Assembly: GCA_944376715.1 (NCBI GenBank)
Contig: CALWDO010000001.1
Location: 62,001-126,000, forward strand
Direction: 5' to 3'
From: an uncultured Lachnoclostridium sp.
GTDB lineage: Bacteria; Bacillota; Clostridia; Lachnospirales; Lachnospiraceae
Length of the DNA stretch: 64,000 nt
The position numbers were made by a program, and so were the translations under genes. Under the pieces are notes generated by a model. The model had not been told where the DNA came from. It saw nothing but the letters and a program-made list of their open reading frames with translations, and ran no database searches. Positions 44,106 through 53,282 of the stretch are shown here, piece by piece (position 1 is the first letter of the stretch; each line of letters begins with the position of its first letter).

Positions 44106-45554
44106 TTATGGTTCGTAGCTCCCCCGGATATCTTCCGTAGGAGGATCCATGGGATATTCACCCGTAAAGCATCCCTGGCAGTGAGGCAGGCCGCCTACGA
44201 TATCGTTCAGCCTCTCCAGCCGGAGATAGGCAAGCGTATCGGCGCCTATGATCTGGCGGATATCTTCCACGGAACGGTTATAAGCGATCAGCTGTTCCCT
44301 GGCGGGAATATCCGTTCCGAAATAACAAGGATACAGAAACGGCGGCGAGCTGACCCGCATATGCACCTCGGCGGCTCCCACCTCCCGCAGCATCTTCACG
44401 ATCCGGTCGCTGGTAGTTCCCCGGACGATGGAATCGTCTATCATGATCACCCTTTTTCCCGCCACGGCTTCTTTCAGCGGGCTCAGTTTCACGCTCACGC
44501 TGGATTCCCGGCTGCTCTGCTTTGGTTTTATGAAAGTACGTCCGATATAACTGTTTTTCACAAAACCTGTCCCGTAAGGAATACCCGACTGCAGGGAATA
44601 TCCCAGCGCCGCGGCGTTGCCGGATTCCGGCACTCCGATCACCAGATCCGCGTCCACCGGGCTGTCCATGGCCAGGTATTTTCCCGCCTGGATCCGGGAA
44701 TTGTAGACGCTGATCCCGTCCATATAGCTGTCCGCCCTGGAAAAATAGATATACTCAAAGATACATCTCGCTTCTTTCTCCCTGGGCAGACAATGGCTCC
44801 GGTCCGATACGATCCCGTACTTCGGAGATATGCTGACGATCTCTCCCGGCTCCACATCGCGGACAAATTCTGCCCCTATGGTCTGGAGCGCGCAGGTCTC
44901 CGACGCCAGAATGTAGGTGTTATCTCTCTTTCCGATACAGAGCGGGCGGAATCCATAGGGATCCCTTGCCCCGATCAGTTTTCTCGGGGACATGACCACC
45001 AGAGAGTATGCTCCCTGGATCTTATCCATAGCGCGGGACACGGCTTCCTCCACCGTCCCTGTTTTCAGCCGTTCTCTGGCAATATAATACGCAATCACTT
45101 CCGAGTCAATCGTCGTCTGGAAAATAGCCCCGCTGTATTCCAGCTCATGCCGAAGCCCGGGTGCGTTAATCAGGTTTCCGTTGTGCGCCACTGCCAATGT
45201 ACCCTTTACATAATTAAGCACCAGCGGCTGGGCATTCTCGCGGGTACTGCTTCCCGCCGTGGAATACCTGGTATGTCCGATACCGATATCACCATGCATA
45301 CCCTCCAGGATCTCCGGTGTAAAGACCTCGTTTACCAGTCCCATCCCCTTGTGATTGACCACCTTGCGGGGGCCGTCCGTATCCCCCACCGCGATTCCGC
45401 AGCTCTCCTGGCCCCGGTGCTGCAGCGCCAAAAGTCCGTAATAGACTGTGGCCGCCACATCGCCGCCGTCAAAATCGTAGATGCCAAAGACGCCGCACTC
45501 TTCGTGCAGGCCGTGATTCTCTTCCCCATACTGATTCTGTACACTTAAATTCAT
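44106..45554 (-). CDS. purF: Amidophosphoribosyltransferase
   Basis: 482 aa. Commits PRPP and glutamine to purine synthesis. A propeptide of 19 residues precedes catalytic Cys20 (EECGVFGIYDF). The PRPP-binding motif is VIMIDDSIVRGTT. FeS-ligand cysteines of the Bacillus type occur in RCIFEYIYF, LYPCYFG and LPHCQGCF, so it should hold a 4Fe-4S cluster. AAAGGTGG lies upstream of the ATG. It begins only 22 nt after an amino-acid ABC ATPase gene. Confidence 0.95.
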   Translation of the reverse strand: MNLSVQNQYGEENHGLHEECGVFGIYDFDGGDVAATVYYGLLALQHRGQESCGIAVGDTDGPRKVVNHKGMGLVNEVFTPEILEGMHGDIGIGHTRYSTAGSSTRENAQPLVLNYVKGTLAVAHNGNLINAPGLRHELEYSGAIFQTTIDSEVIAYYIARERLKTGTVEEAVSRAMDKIQGAYSLVVMSPRKLIGARDPYGFRPLCIGKRDNTYILASETCALQTIGAEFVRDVEPGEIVSISPKYGIVSDRSHCLPREKEARCIFEYIYFSRADSYMDGISVYNSRIQAGKYLAMDSPVDADLVIGVPESGNAAALGYSLQSGIPYGTGFVKNSYIGRTFIKPKQSSRESSVSVKLSPLKEAVAGKRVIMIDDSIVRGTTSDRIVKMLREVGAAEVHMRVSSPPFLYPCYFGTDIPAREQLIAYNRSVEDIRQIIGADTLAYLRLERLNDIVGGLPHCQGCFTGEYPMDPPTEDIRGSYEP

Positions 45555-45576
45555 CTGATGCCACCTTTTTATTAGA

Positions 45577-46362
45577 TTATCCCTGATTAAAACGGGACAA
45601 AAACTGCCTGGTACGTTCTTCTCTGGTATTTCCGAACACCTCTTCCGGTGTTCCCTGCTCTAAAATATATCCGTCATCCATAAAGATCACATGGTGCGCC
45701 ACGTCCCTGGCAAACGCCATCTCATGGGTGACGATAAGCATGGTTGTCTGCTGATCGGCCAGCTCTTTGATAACCCTGAGCACCTCTCCGGTCAGCTCCG
45801 GATCCAACGCGGAGGTGGGTTCGTCAAAACAGAGGATATCCGGCTTCAGCGCCAGGGCCCTGGCAATGGCCACACGCTGGCACTGCCCTCCTGACAGCTG
45901 GTGCGGATAATTGTTCATCCGGTTCTCCAGCCCCATCTGACGGAGCAGTTCTTCCGCCAGCACGCGGATCTCCTCATGGATCTCTTTCTTTCTCGCTTTA
46001 TAATCCGGCTGTTCTCTCGCCAGAAGTTCCTTCGCCAGCATCACATTCTCCAGCGCCGTATACTGGGGAAACAGGTTGAAAGACTGAAAAACCAGTCCGA
46101 AATGAAGACGTTTCCTGCGGATCACGGAGTCCGGATCCGGGCTGGGATCCCCCGCGTCCAGGAGCACTTCCCCGTTCACCCGGATAACGCCGCTGTCTGG
46201 CCGTTCCAGGAAATTCAGGCAGCGCAGAAGCGTAGTCTTGCCGCTTCCGGAAGAACCGATGATGGAGACCACCTGTCCCTGTTCCAGAGAAAAGCTGATA
46301 TCTTTCAGCACTTCTGTACGCTCAAACGTTTTGCATAGATGTTCCACTTCCAAGATAGGCAT
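45577..46362 (-). CDS. Polar amino acid ABC transporter ATPase
   Basis: 261 aa, GlnQ/HisP type. Walker [11 protein letters not shown] (about 35-44), Q-loop FQSFNLFPQ, signature [15 protein letters not shown], Walker [15 protein letters not shown] and H-loop VTHEMAFA. It carries an insertion of about 15 residues ([20 protein letters not shown]) between Q-loop and signature relative to GlnQ. Third gene of SBP-permease-ATPase. Glutamine as substrate is suggested by the downstream purF but not shown. Confidence 0.92.
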   Translation of the reverse strand: MPILEVEHLCKTFERTEVLKDISFSLEQGQVVSIIGSSGSGKTTLLRCLNFLERPDSGVIRVNGEVLLDAGDPSPDPDSVIRRKRLHFGLVFQSFNLFPQYTALENVMLAKELLAREQPDYKARKKEIHEEIRVLAEELLRQMGLENRMNNYPHQLSGGQCQRVAIARALALKPDILCFDEPTSALDPELTGEVLRVIKELADQQTTMLIVTHEMAFARDVAHHVIFMDDGYILEQGTPEEVFGNTREERTRQFLSRFNQG

Positions 46363-46375
46363 GTTCTTCCCTCCT

Positions 46376-47116
46376 TTACCTGAAGAAATTCAGTTTTTCT
46401 TCCAGTCTTCCCAGCAGTATGGTCAGGATGCCGCTGAAGACCAGATAATAAAGCGCCGTGAAAAACAGCGGCCAGATCTGCCCGGAAATTCCCTGGGATC
46501 CCTTCAGGAACGCCTGTCCTGCCCAGATGATCTCCTGCAGAGCGATAATTCTGGCGAGAGAAGTATCCTTCACCAGAGTAATGATCTCATTGGACATGGG
46601 CGGTACGATCCTCTTGATCATCTGCAGCAGCGTAACTTTGAAAAAGATCTGGCTTCTGGTCATGCCCAGCACCAGCCCGGCCTCCTCCTGCCCCGCCGGA
46701 ACGCTCTGAATGCCTCCCCGGTAAATCTCGGAGAAGTAGCAGGCATAATTAAATATAAACGCCACAGACGCCGCCAGGAAACGGCCGCTCTCTCCTCCGC
46801 CCCAGATGGGATTGTTCAATACCAGCCCCGGGAAATAGTAGATGATCAGAAGCTGGATCATCAGCGGGGTCCCTCTTACAATCCATACTACGATCCGTGT
46901 CACGCAGCTTATGGGCCGGAACTCCGTCAGCCAGCCGGGCAGTCCCAGCTGCGCAAGACATTTGAGCGGCCGGAAACGGGACATCGAACCAAACGCGATG
47001 ACCAGGCCCAGCGGGAGCGCGCCGGCCAGGGTCACGAAAAACAGTTTCAAAGTCTGTATAAAACCTATATTCAGCGACCGAATGACGATCGGCATCTGCT
47101 CCATGATCAATTCCAT
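46376..47116 (-). CDS. Polar amino acid ABC transporter permease
   Basis: 246 aa, HisMQ/GlnP family. About five membrane helices; typical pieces are GFIQTLKLFFVTLAGALPLG at the N terminus, RGTPLMIQLLIIYY, YFSEIYRGGIQSVPAGQEEAG (the EAA loop) and KDTSLARIIALQE. Follows the binding protein after 87 nt, a gap that contains a GC-rich stem-loop. ATPase follows after 13 nt. Confidence 0.93.
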   Translation of the reverse strand: MELIMEQMPIVIRSLNIGFIQTLKLFFVTLAGALPLGLVIAFGSMSRFRPLKCLAQLGLPGWLTEFRPISCVTRIVVWIVRGTPLMIQLLIIYYFPGLVLNNPIWGGGESGRFLAASVAFIFNYACYFSEIYRGGIQSVPAGQEEAGLVLGMTRSQIFFKVTLLQMIKRIVPPMSNEIITLVKDTSLARIIALQEIIWAGQAFLKGSQGISGQIWPLFFTALYYLVFSGILTILLGRLEEKLNFFR

Positions 47117-47149
47117 AGTTCTCCTCTGTTCTTTCTATCGTTACAAACA

Positions 47150-47178
47150 GCGGACCGGGGGCTGCGCCCCCTGATCCG
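47150..47178 (-). terminator. Intercistronic stem-loop after the amino-acid binding protein
   Basis: GCGGATC-AGGGGGC pairs with GCCCCC-GGTCCGC around GCA. Followed by TGTTTG, not a full T run, so a leaky terminator or mRNA stabiliser that favours binding-protein expression. Confidence 0.6.
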
Positions 47179-47203
47179 CCGACGCTTAAAATCTGATGTT
47201 CTG

Positions 47204-48091
47204 TTACTGCTCAATCAGAGCCGCCTGTACTCCGTAGGTCTCTGCAATAGACTCCATGGTACCGTCCGCATAGCTGGATGCAAAGAAATCATTCAGGGCT
47301 GCAGCCAGATCGGAGCCCTTACGGAATCCTACTCCGTACTCCTCGCTGTTCAGGCCGATGGTATAGGTCAGATCTTCATATCCGGTACCCTCTCCTACCA
47401 TGGCCGCCGCCATCAAGGAGTCGATCACCGCCGCGTCAGAAGTACCTGCCGCCACTTCCATCAAAGCGTCCGACTGTGCCGTCACCGGCGTATAATTCAG
47501 GCCCAGAGCCTTCACCTGCTCTTCTCCCGCGCTGCCCGCCTCTACTGCAAAAGTCAGGTCCGCAAGGCTCTCTTCATCCTGATACTGGTCAGCCACGTCT
47601 GCCGGTACGATCACTACCTGCGCGTTATTGCAGTATGCGTTGGAGCACTCCATGGCGCTCAGCACATCGTCCGTAAGAGTCATGCCGTTCCATACACAGT
47701 CGATGGTTTTTCCGTCCAGCTCCAGGATCTTGTTGTCCCAGTCGATCTCTACAAACTCTGCTTCCACGCCCAGGCTCTCTGCAAACGCCTTCGCCATATC
47801 CGCATCAAAGCCGATCCACTCGCCGTTCTCATCTTTGTAATCCATAGGAGCGAAATCTGTAATACCAACTACCAGCGTGCCTTTTCCCTGTACATAGGCC
47901 ATATCGCTCTCTTCTGCGGCACTGTCTTCTGCAGCCGCATCTTCCTCAGCCACGTCAGAAGTATCTGCCTGCGCGGCATCTGCCTCCTCCGCCGGAGCTT
48001 CTGTCTCCGCGGTATTTCCGGTGCTTCCACAGCCGCTAAGAGCCGCTGCGGTCATCATGCCTGCAAGCATAACTGCTATCCACTTTTTCAT
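47204..48091 (-). CDS. Amino acid ABC transporter substrate-binding lipoprotein
   Basis: 295 aa, family 3 binding protein. Lipobox LSGC, then an acidic A/E/D-rich linker of about 45 residues, then the fold beginning GTLVVGITDFAPMDYKDENGEWIGFDADMAKAF with DNKILELDGKTIDCVWNGMT and a C-terminal VGFRKGSDLAAALNDF. ATG 48091 is chosen over a TTG two codons earlier because AGGAGG is 9 nt away rather than 3. Own promoter at 48160-48188. Confidence 0.93.
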   Translation of the reverse strand: MKKWIAVMLAGMMTAAALSGCGSTGNTAETEAPAEEADAAQADTSDVAEEDAAAEDSAAEESDMAYVQGKGTLVVGITDFAPMDYKDENGEWIGFDADMAKAFAESLGVEAEFVEIDWDNKILELDGKTIDCVWNGMTLTDDVLSAMECSNAYCNNAQVVIVPADVADQYQDEESLADLTFAVEAGSAGEEQVKALGLNYTPVTAQSDALMEVAAGTSDAAVIDSLMAAAMVGEGTGYEDLTYTIGLNSEEYGVGFRKGSDLAAALNDFFASSYADGTMESIAETYGVQAALIEQ

Positions 48092-48121
48092 ATCCAAGTT
48101 CCTCCTCTTATTTCCTTTGGT

Positions 48122-48150
48122 ATCACATTAGCACAATAAAGTGCTGTGAT
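48122..48150 (-). promoter_or_regulatory. Leader stem-loop before the amino-acid ABC operon
   Basis: ATCACA-GCAC pairs with GTGC-TGTGAT, with a short bulge (TAA) in one arm and a six-base loop, immediately after the predicted transcription start. As DNA it is also an operator-like inverted repeat. Confidence 0.5.
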
Positions 48151-48159
48151 GACGCCAAA

Positions 48160-48188
48160 ATAATACCAGAAGGGGCAGCATATGTCAA
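48160..48188 (-). promoter_or_regulatory. Promoter of the amino-acid ABC - purF - purB operon
   Basis: TTGACA (48183-48188), 17-nt spacer, TATTAT (48160-48165) on the minus strand, directly after the end of the preceding gene. Confidence 0.8.
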
Positions 48189-48193
48189 GCTTT

Positions 48194-48895
48194 TCATTTC
48201 TGCCGCATACGGTATTCCTTCTCCCAGCGCAGGAGTTTCTTCTGGGGAAGCACATCCCCGGCCGGCTTCTTCTCCGGGGGAGGGAACTCCCCCCTGGACA
48301 GCTGCCTGGCCAGCTTTGCCTGTCGCTCCACCTCTTCGTCGGGGGCATATTCGCAGGATGTTTCAAAACATTCGGCCGCCTCCTGAAACAGAAACTGCCT
48401 GGCGCAACAGACGCCCAGATTATTCCATACCGCGCCGTAGAAAGCCATGCCCAGGCGGTTATTCTGATGCATCCTGAGAATATGACGGTACTCCTCCATG
48501 GCGGCCCACTCATTGTGGTTGTCCAGCAGTTCGTCCGCCCGCATTTTGAGACGCTCCTGCTCCTGCAGGGAGCCCAGTCCTTTCAGCCGCTCTCCAAGCT
48601 CCGAGAGTTCTTTATTGTCATACAGGTCCGCCGCCCCCACCACCGAGAGCACCAGATTCTGGAAACTGCTGCCGGCAGCGATCCCGTTCTGGATACGGCG
48701 GGCCAGATCCGCGCATCCCGCCTCTTCCGACAGCCAGCGGCACAGCCGGTCCCCGAACATCTGCCGGTCGGCCAGACAAATATTATGGTATAGGAACCAT
48801 GCCAGTTCTTCCAGGCTGTACAGGTTGATCCCCGCCTGCTCGACGAAAAACGGCGTGGAAGTTCTTTTATACTTACAGATCGTCACCAAGCCCAT
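48194..48895 (-). CDS. TPR-containing protein of an uncharacterised three-gene module
   Basis: 233 aa, soluble, no signal peptide. Mostly helical. A good TPR pair is visible at about 153-195 (VWNNLGVCCARQFLFQEAA...CFETSCEYAP). The N terminus has TPFFVEQAGINLYSLEELAW and a conserved-looking LYHNICL; the C-terminal tail is basic (PPPEKKPAGD, LLRWEKEYRMR). Its ATG sits inside the end of the upstream gene (23 nt overlap) and uses AGGAGG within it, so translation is coupled. No function recognised; likely partner of the actin-fold protein at 48873. Confidence 0.8.
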   Translation of the reverse strand: MGLVTICKYKRTSTPFFVEQAGINLYSLEELAWFLYHNICLADRQMFGDRLCRWLSEEAGCADLARRIQNGIAAGSSFQNLVLSVVGAADLYDNKELSELGERLKGLGSLQEQERLKMRADELLDNHNEWAAMEEYRHILRMHQNNRLGMAFYGAVWNNLGVCCARQFLFQEAAECFETSCEYAPDEEVERQAKLARQLSRGEFPPPEKKPAGDVLPQKKLLRWEKEYRMRQK

Positions 48896-49979
48896 AAGGT
48901 TCCTCCTCTTCCAGCCAGAACGTTTCCTTCCAGTACAGATCCGAGGCCGGATAAAGCTCTCCGAATCCCAGATCCGACACCTTCACTTCACACTGCCGCG
49001 GTCCGGAAAACCACGCTTCCACCAGCAGCCGGGACGCCCCCGGCGGCCTTCCGGGAATATCCGTAAGCATCAGTCCCTCCCGGATGGGTTCTCCGCCCAG
49101 CATGGAGGAGAAGACAAACTCCAGTAGCGGCTCTTCCAGCAGAAGCACCTCACAGGATGCTTTTGCCTCATACCAGCTGCAGCCGGCGCTGATCAGCGTA
49201 TACAACTGTTCTCTTCCGGCCCTGCGGCTCCGGATATTCACATTGTAGCACAGCGTCTGCTCGTTCAGGTACAGATACGGACGGTTCTTCCCCGTGTCCC
49301 CCGCCGCCACGCACGCGCCTCTGGCATAGACCTGCTCCGCCAGAAACACCCTCCGGTGAGAACAGATCTCCTCCCGGCTCTTGCGGTACTCTCTGGCATT
49401 CAGGTCTGTCCCGGTCAGGAACACCGCGGACACCGGCGCTTTTCCAAACCGTTCCCTGACCGTCTCCGCCAGCCGCTCATCCCGGTTTCCCTCCAGAAGG
49501 TTTCCCACGTGCCAGTATTCCGGCTCCTGTGTCTCCACCAGCATGGGCACGGAACGGCGATTTACCTTCAGACATGTAGCGCGTACCTCTTCCTGCCCGA
49601 ATTCCAGAAACCATACGCACTGCTGCCAGATATCCGCCGTCTGGTGCATGGTAAAATGCACCAGGCTTTCCGCCTCTCCCATCACCTGGAGCTGCTCCCG
49701 GTCAAATCCTGCCTCGCAGGCTTCTTTCAGATACAGCCGGACCGTTTCTTCTTCGGTATCCGGAAGCACCACTGCCGCCCGAAGCTGCTCCTTGGGCGCG
49801 AACTTTTTCAATGTAGAAAGAATCTTGCGGAACATTCCCTGTCTTCCGCTGCATGTCCCAAAATCCAGCGGGAGAGATTCCGGCTCTTTCATCTGCTCTG
49901 TCTGATAACATACGCCGGGATATCCTTCCCGGAAATCGATTCCTGCCAAAAGCCTGCCATGTCCGTCCGCCATCTTCAT
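48873..49979 (-). CDS. Degenerate actin/Hsp70-fold protein (DUF5716-like)
   Basis: 368 aa, soluble. The N terminus LLAGIDFREGYPGVCYQ aligns with an ATPase phosphate-1 loop (GIDFGTxxS) but the catalytic Gly-Thr is replaced. Later, AVVLPD and AVFLTGTDLNAREYRKS, followed by RRVFLAEQVYARGACVAAG, resemble the Hsp70/StbA C-terminal half with its adenosine motif. The last 130 residues form an unknown domain. I associate it with the family called DUF5716 in Lachnospiraceae, from memory and not checked. The middle gene of the module, 15 nt after the large gene. Probably a non-hydrolysing scaffold; chaperone or cytoskeletal roles are guesses. Confidence 0.75.
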   Translation of the reverse strand: MKMADGHGRLLAGIDFREGYPGVCYQTEQMKEPESLPLDFGTCSGRQGMFRKILSTLKKFAPKEQLRAAVVLPDTEEETVRLYLKEACEAGFDREQLQVMGEAESLVHFTMHQTADIWQQCVWFLEFGQEEVRATCLKVNRRSVPMLVETQEPEYWHVGNLLEGNRDERLAETVRERFGKAPVSAVFLTGTDLNAREYRKSREEICSHRRVFLAEQVYARGACVAAGDTGKNRPYLYLNEQTLCYNVNIRSRRAGREQLYTLISAGCSWYEAKASCEVLLLEEPLLEFVFSSMLGGEPIREGLMLTDIPGRPPGASRLLVEAWFSGPRQCEVKVSDLGFGELYPASDLYWKETFWLEEEEPYGLGDDL

Positions 49980-49994
49980 CCCGCTCCTTTCCTT

Positions 49995-52900
49995 TTATTT
50001 TCTATGGAATCGAGATTCTGCCAGATCAGTCAGCTCCTCATATTCATCCATCATCTTTTTCAGTTTCCGATCCTGGTGACAGTCCAGCGCCCGCTGCATC
50101 CGGCAAAGTCTCTGATACCTGCCGTCGCCCCGGATCTGCTCTTCCCGGTTTTCCAGCGTCCGGCACTCCGTGGATACGGACGTGCCGTCCTCCCGTTCTT
50201 CCGTGAAGAACCAGGTAAGGCGCTCTCCGTAAAACAATACAAACCCGCGGCAAAAAACGCCGCCGCAGACCGGATAGATCCGTTCCGTCATATAGTCAAA
50301 CGTCTTTTTCCCGTGATATTCCAGTACATAATGCAGGATCACCCGATGGGCAGGATTGCAGCGGTACTCCACCACGGTCACTCCATCCGGCATCACCCTC
50401 TCTGTCAGATACGGGGTAAGTTTCTGCATAAAAGCAAAATACCGGTGCTTTTCTCCCAGTTCCTTCATCATCCTGCACACCAGCTTTTTCTGCACCTCTG
50501 TCAGAAGCAAAAGTACGGACAGCTGTTTCAGATAAGAAAGTCCTGCCGCTTCCGACAGCCGGTCCTCCCAGATCAGATGATTCTCCAGACTGGCAAACAG
50601 CCCTTCGGGCACCTCCCGGCCTTTTACAAAATCCAGCCAGCCAAGATAGTTCAGGAAAGCCATGCATAAGGTCTGATCTCCGCCCCGGTCGTCCACCGCC
50701 TCAAATACCGGAAATACCCGGCAGACCTGATGCTCCGTGAACAGCGCCTGGGCCAGGATCTGCTCTTCCAGCGCCGGAAAACACAGACCGAAATTCTCCG
50801 CCGCCTTCCAGAGCGCCAGCAGTTCTTCCACGCTTCCCTGCGCGTGCTCTGCCAGCAGAACCAGAATCTGTTCCGTATAGACTCCCTGCCGGAAGACCTG
50901 GGCCGCGAATGGCGCCAGATCCTTGAGATCTCCTCCTTCGCCCAGTTTCCAGAGAATCAGGCGCAGCAGATTCCTGGCGTTCATCCCGTCCGCTCCGTAT
51001 TGTTCCAGAAGTTCAAAAGCTTTCTCCCGGTCCCCGGATACAATCAGAATATCCATATAGGAAGCTCTCTCTTCGCCTGTCAGCAATCCCAGCTCTGAAT
51101 CTCCCAGGCGCAGCCTCTCGTCCATCTTCTCCAGACGTCCGTGTTTCCGCTCATATGCCAGCAGCTCTATCTTCAGATGCCGGCGCCAGCTGTCTTTTAT
51201 ACGGCTGTCTTCCAGCAGTCGGTACGCAGTCTCCACATTTTCATTATTAAGCCGGTGCTTTCCTTTTCCTTCCAGCAGGTACAGGTTCAGCCCCGTATGA
51301 TGTTTCAGGCCGGACACGCAGGCCTGCATAAACTTCGGTTCGATCAGGACCTTTTTCAGGCTGTACGGCACGGTACGGCGGTATTCACGGCCTTCCTCAT
51401 CTATAAGCACAATCTGCGCCCCGGGCGTATAGACCGGCACATAGGCTTCGCCCCCTGTAAGGGGAACGCGGATCCGTTCTTCCAGTTCTTCATATCTGAC
51501 CTCAGCCTGGCGGATCCTTTTTTCCCCACAGGTGAGTTTCCGCAGGAACAATACGTCTGCCAGAGCTTCCAGCAGATGTTCTTCCAGCGTATCCGCCCGC
51601 AGGCACCGCTCGTACAGCCAGGCCAGGTCTTCATTGACCTTCCTTTTTGCCAGCTGTTCCATTAAAAATTCCTGCAAAGGTCTCCGGTGCGCTTCGCATG
51701 CCGGATCCTCTCTGGAACCATACCTCACCAGATTACAGTAAAACACAGTCTTCTGGCGGCTGGTAAGCGTATTATGATAACTGAAATACAGAATCACCTG
51801 TTTCGGAAGAAGCCTGGAATAATTCTCCGGCAAAGCATACATAAAGTATTCATACAGATTCGTAATCCTGGCGTCCAGTTCCACGCCTTTCTGATACCAG
51901 ACGAAAGCGTCGGAATCCGTTCTGTTCCCCCGAATATAGATAGAACAGACGGCTCCCGCGGTCTCCTTACAGGGCTGTACCTGATAGCACGCTTTCAGAA
52001 GCTTTGCCGACAGCCAGGACCAGTTCTTAATCCTGGACGCCTGTCTGGCCGCCGCCTGAGCCGCCTTCGCCGTGAGCAGTCCCCTGGAGGCAGCCCAGTA
52101 CAGCGTCTGCAGGGTAAACGCGTCCAACTTCTCAAAAAGCGCCGGGTCCCTGCTTAAGATACGCCACGCCTCCTGATAGAGCAGGCGGTTCCGGGTCCCC
52201 ATGCGAAACTGGCGTTCCAACACCATATAACGGGTCCGCAGGTTTCCGGAAAGCTTCGGATCCAGTTCCAGCAGGCAGGCGGTCACCAGCCAGTTTTCCG
52301 GATACCGCTGGTAGAGTTTCTGCAGCTGCGTGATCCCGGAGGTATTCTTCTCCCCCTGATACAGGGTATTTACATACAGGAACAGAGCGCGCACAGAGAC
52401 TTCCCTCTGCTGGAACAGGCGTGTCCGCTCGTATTTGCGGAGGATCCACCCTGCCTCTTCTCTCCGGTCCTCCCGGAGCATCACCCACGCGTCCAGGAGC
52501 AGATATAAAGCGGATTCCGGATCCGCGCTGCGCAGAAAGTCTGCCAGTTCCCGAAGTCTTTTCACCGATTCCTTCGGAGCGCACGCGCCGCGCCGCTCCT
52601 TCTCCAGTTCCCGCTCTATCTCAAAAAGGGCTTCTTCCTGCTTCCTTTTCTCCCTCCACTGGCCGCTTCTTCCGCTTCCTTTCCGGACGGGCGTTTCCTC
52701 CGGCTCTTTCTTCGGAAGAGGCGGCAGCGGAATCTCTTCTTTCTCCGGCGCGTCTTTCTGGCCGCGGATCCGGATCTGCACCGGGATCTCATATTCTCCG
52801 GCGCTGGTCAGAAGCAAAAACCTGCCTGTCCGCTGTTCTCCCGGGCGGATCCACCTGGGCATGTAGCTGAACTCCACCCTGGCGGCTCTGGCAAAAAAGC

Positions 52901-53102
52901 TGTTCCCATGGAGCGTCATGCCGGGGATCTCCGTCAGCACCGTTCCTTTGATCCTTCTCTCGTCTGAAGACGAGACGCGGATACTTCCGCGCGCCCCGTC
53001 TCCTTCTTCCAGCTCGATCTCCAGGCTCGAAGGTTCCAGGATCAGGTTTGGCTGTTCATATGTAAATTTTCCGTTTGAAAAATCAACGATTTTTTCTTTC
53101 AT
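49995..53102 (-). CDS. Large Ig-like/helical-repeat protein (DUF5717-like)
   Basis: 1035 aa, soluble, no signal peptide or membrane helix. Residues about 10-110 are beta-rich and Ig-like (LEPSSLEIELEEGDGARGSI, RPGEQRTGRFLLLTSAGEYE). A proline- and charge-rich linker (about 112-155) leads to more than 800 residues of alpha-helical, TPR-like repeats (ALYLLLDAWVMLREDRREEA, LQKLYQRYPENWLVTACLL). A cluster of conserved-looking aromatic residues lies near the end. Probably DUF5717 family (recalled, unchecked). ATG 53102 preferred over 53117 because only it has a GGATGG ribosome-binding site, which lies in a hairpin loop. Confidence 0.78.
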   Translation of the reverse strand: MKEKIVDFSNGKFTYEQPNLILEPSSLEIELEEGDGARGSIRVSSSDERRIKGTVLTEIPGMTLHGNSFFARAARVEFSYMPRWIRPGEQRTGRFLLLTSAGEYEIPVQIRIRGQKDAPEKEEIPLPPLPKKEPEETPVRKGSGRSGQWREKRKQEEALFEIERELEKERRGACAPKESVKRLRELADFLRSADPESALYLLLDAWVMLREDRREEAGWILRKYERTRLFQQREVSVRALFLYVNTLYQGEKNTSGITQLQKLYQRYPENWLVTACLLELDPKLSGNLRTRYMVLERQFRMGTRNRLLYQEAWRILSRDPALFEKLDAFTLQTLYWAASRGLLTAKAAQAAARQASRIKNWSWLSAKLLKACYQVQPCKETAGAVCSIYIRGNRTDSDAFVWYQKGVELDARITNLYEYFMYALPENYSRLLPKQVILYFSYHNTLTSRQKTVFYCNLVRYGSREDPACEAHRRPLQEFLMEQLAKRKVNEDLAWLYERCLRADTLEEHLLEALADVLFLRKLTCGEKRIRQAEVRYEELEERIRVPLTGGEAYVPVYTPGAQIVLIDEEGREYRRTVPYSLKKVLIEPKFMQACVSGLKHHTGLNLYLLEGKGKHRLNNENVETAYRLLEDSRIKDSWRRHLKIELLAYERKHGRLEKMDERLRLGDSELGLLTGEERASYMDILIVSGDREKAFELLEQYGADGMNARNLLRLILWKLGEGGDLKDLAPFAAQVFRQGVYTEQILVLLAEHAQGSVEELLALWKAAENFGLCFPALEEQILAQALFTEHQVCRVFPVFEAVDDRGGDQTLCMAFLNYLGWLDFVKGREVPEGLFASLENHLIWEDRLSEAAGLSYLKQLSVLLLLTEVQKKLVCRMMKELGEKHRYFAFMQKLTPYLTERVMPDGVTVVEYRCNPAHRVILHYVLEYHGKKTFDYMTERIYPVCGGVFCRGFVLFYGERLTWFFTEEREDGTSVSTECRTLENREEQIRGDGRYQRLCRMQRALDCHQDRKLKKMMDEYEELTDLAESRFHRK

Positions 53103-53137
53103 GCAGATCCCATCCATGATCTGCCGGCAAAAAGCCG
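53103..53137 (-). promoter_or_regulatory. Tandem hairpins covering the start of the large module gene
   Basis: In RNA: GCCGGC-UUUUU-GCCGGC (53121-53137), then GCAGAUC-AUGGAUGG-GAUCUGC (53103-53124), sharing four bases, with the start codon directly after. The ribosome-binding site GGAUGG is presented in the second loop. The two stems overlap, so they may alternate. Confidence 0.6.
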
Positions 53138-53168
53138 GCTCTGGCTATTGTTATTTTCTCCATTAAAG

Positions 53169-53174
53169 ATTATA
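53169..53174 (-). promoter_or_regulatory. -10 box upstream of the three-gene module
   Basis: Perfect TATAAT on the minus strand about 65 nt before the start codon. No good -35 hexamer stands at 16-18 nt, so initiation may need an activator. Confidence 0.5.
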
Positions 53175-53282
53175 CTAAGGTACCGGGACCAAATGTCGTT
53201 TTGACCTTAATGATATTATTATACCACCGACGTGGCGCGCCGCGCAACTGCGGCGCATATAAGACAAGCGAGGAACCATTTT

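Noticed and set aside
46238..48139. A 633-codon plus-strand frame
   Set aside because: Antisense to the amino-acid ABC transporter genes and through a terminator-like stem; no family features.
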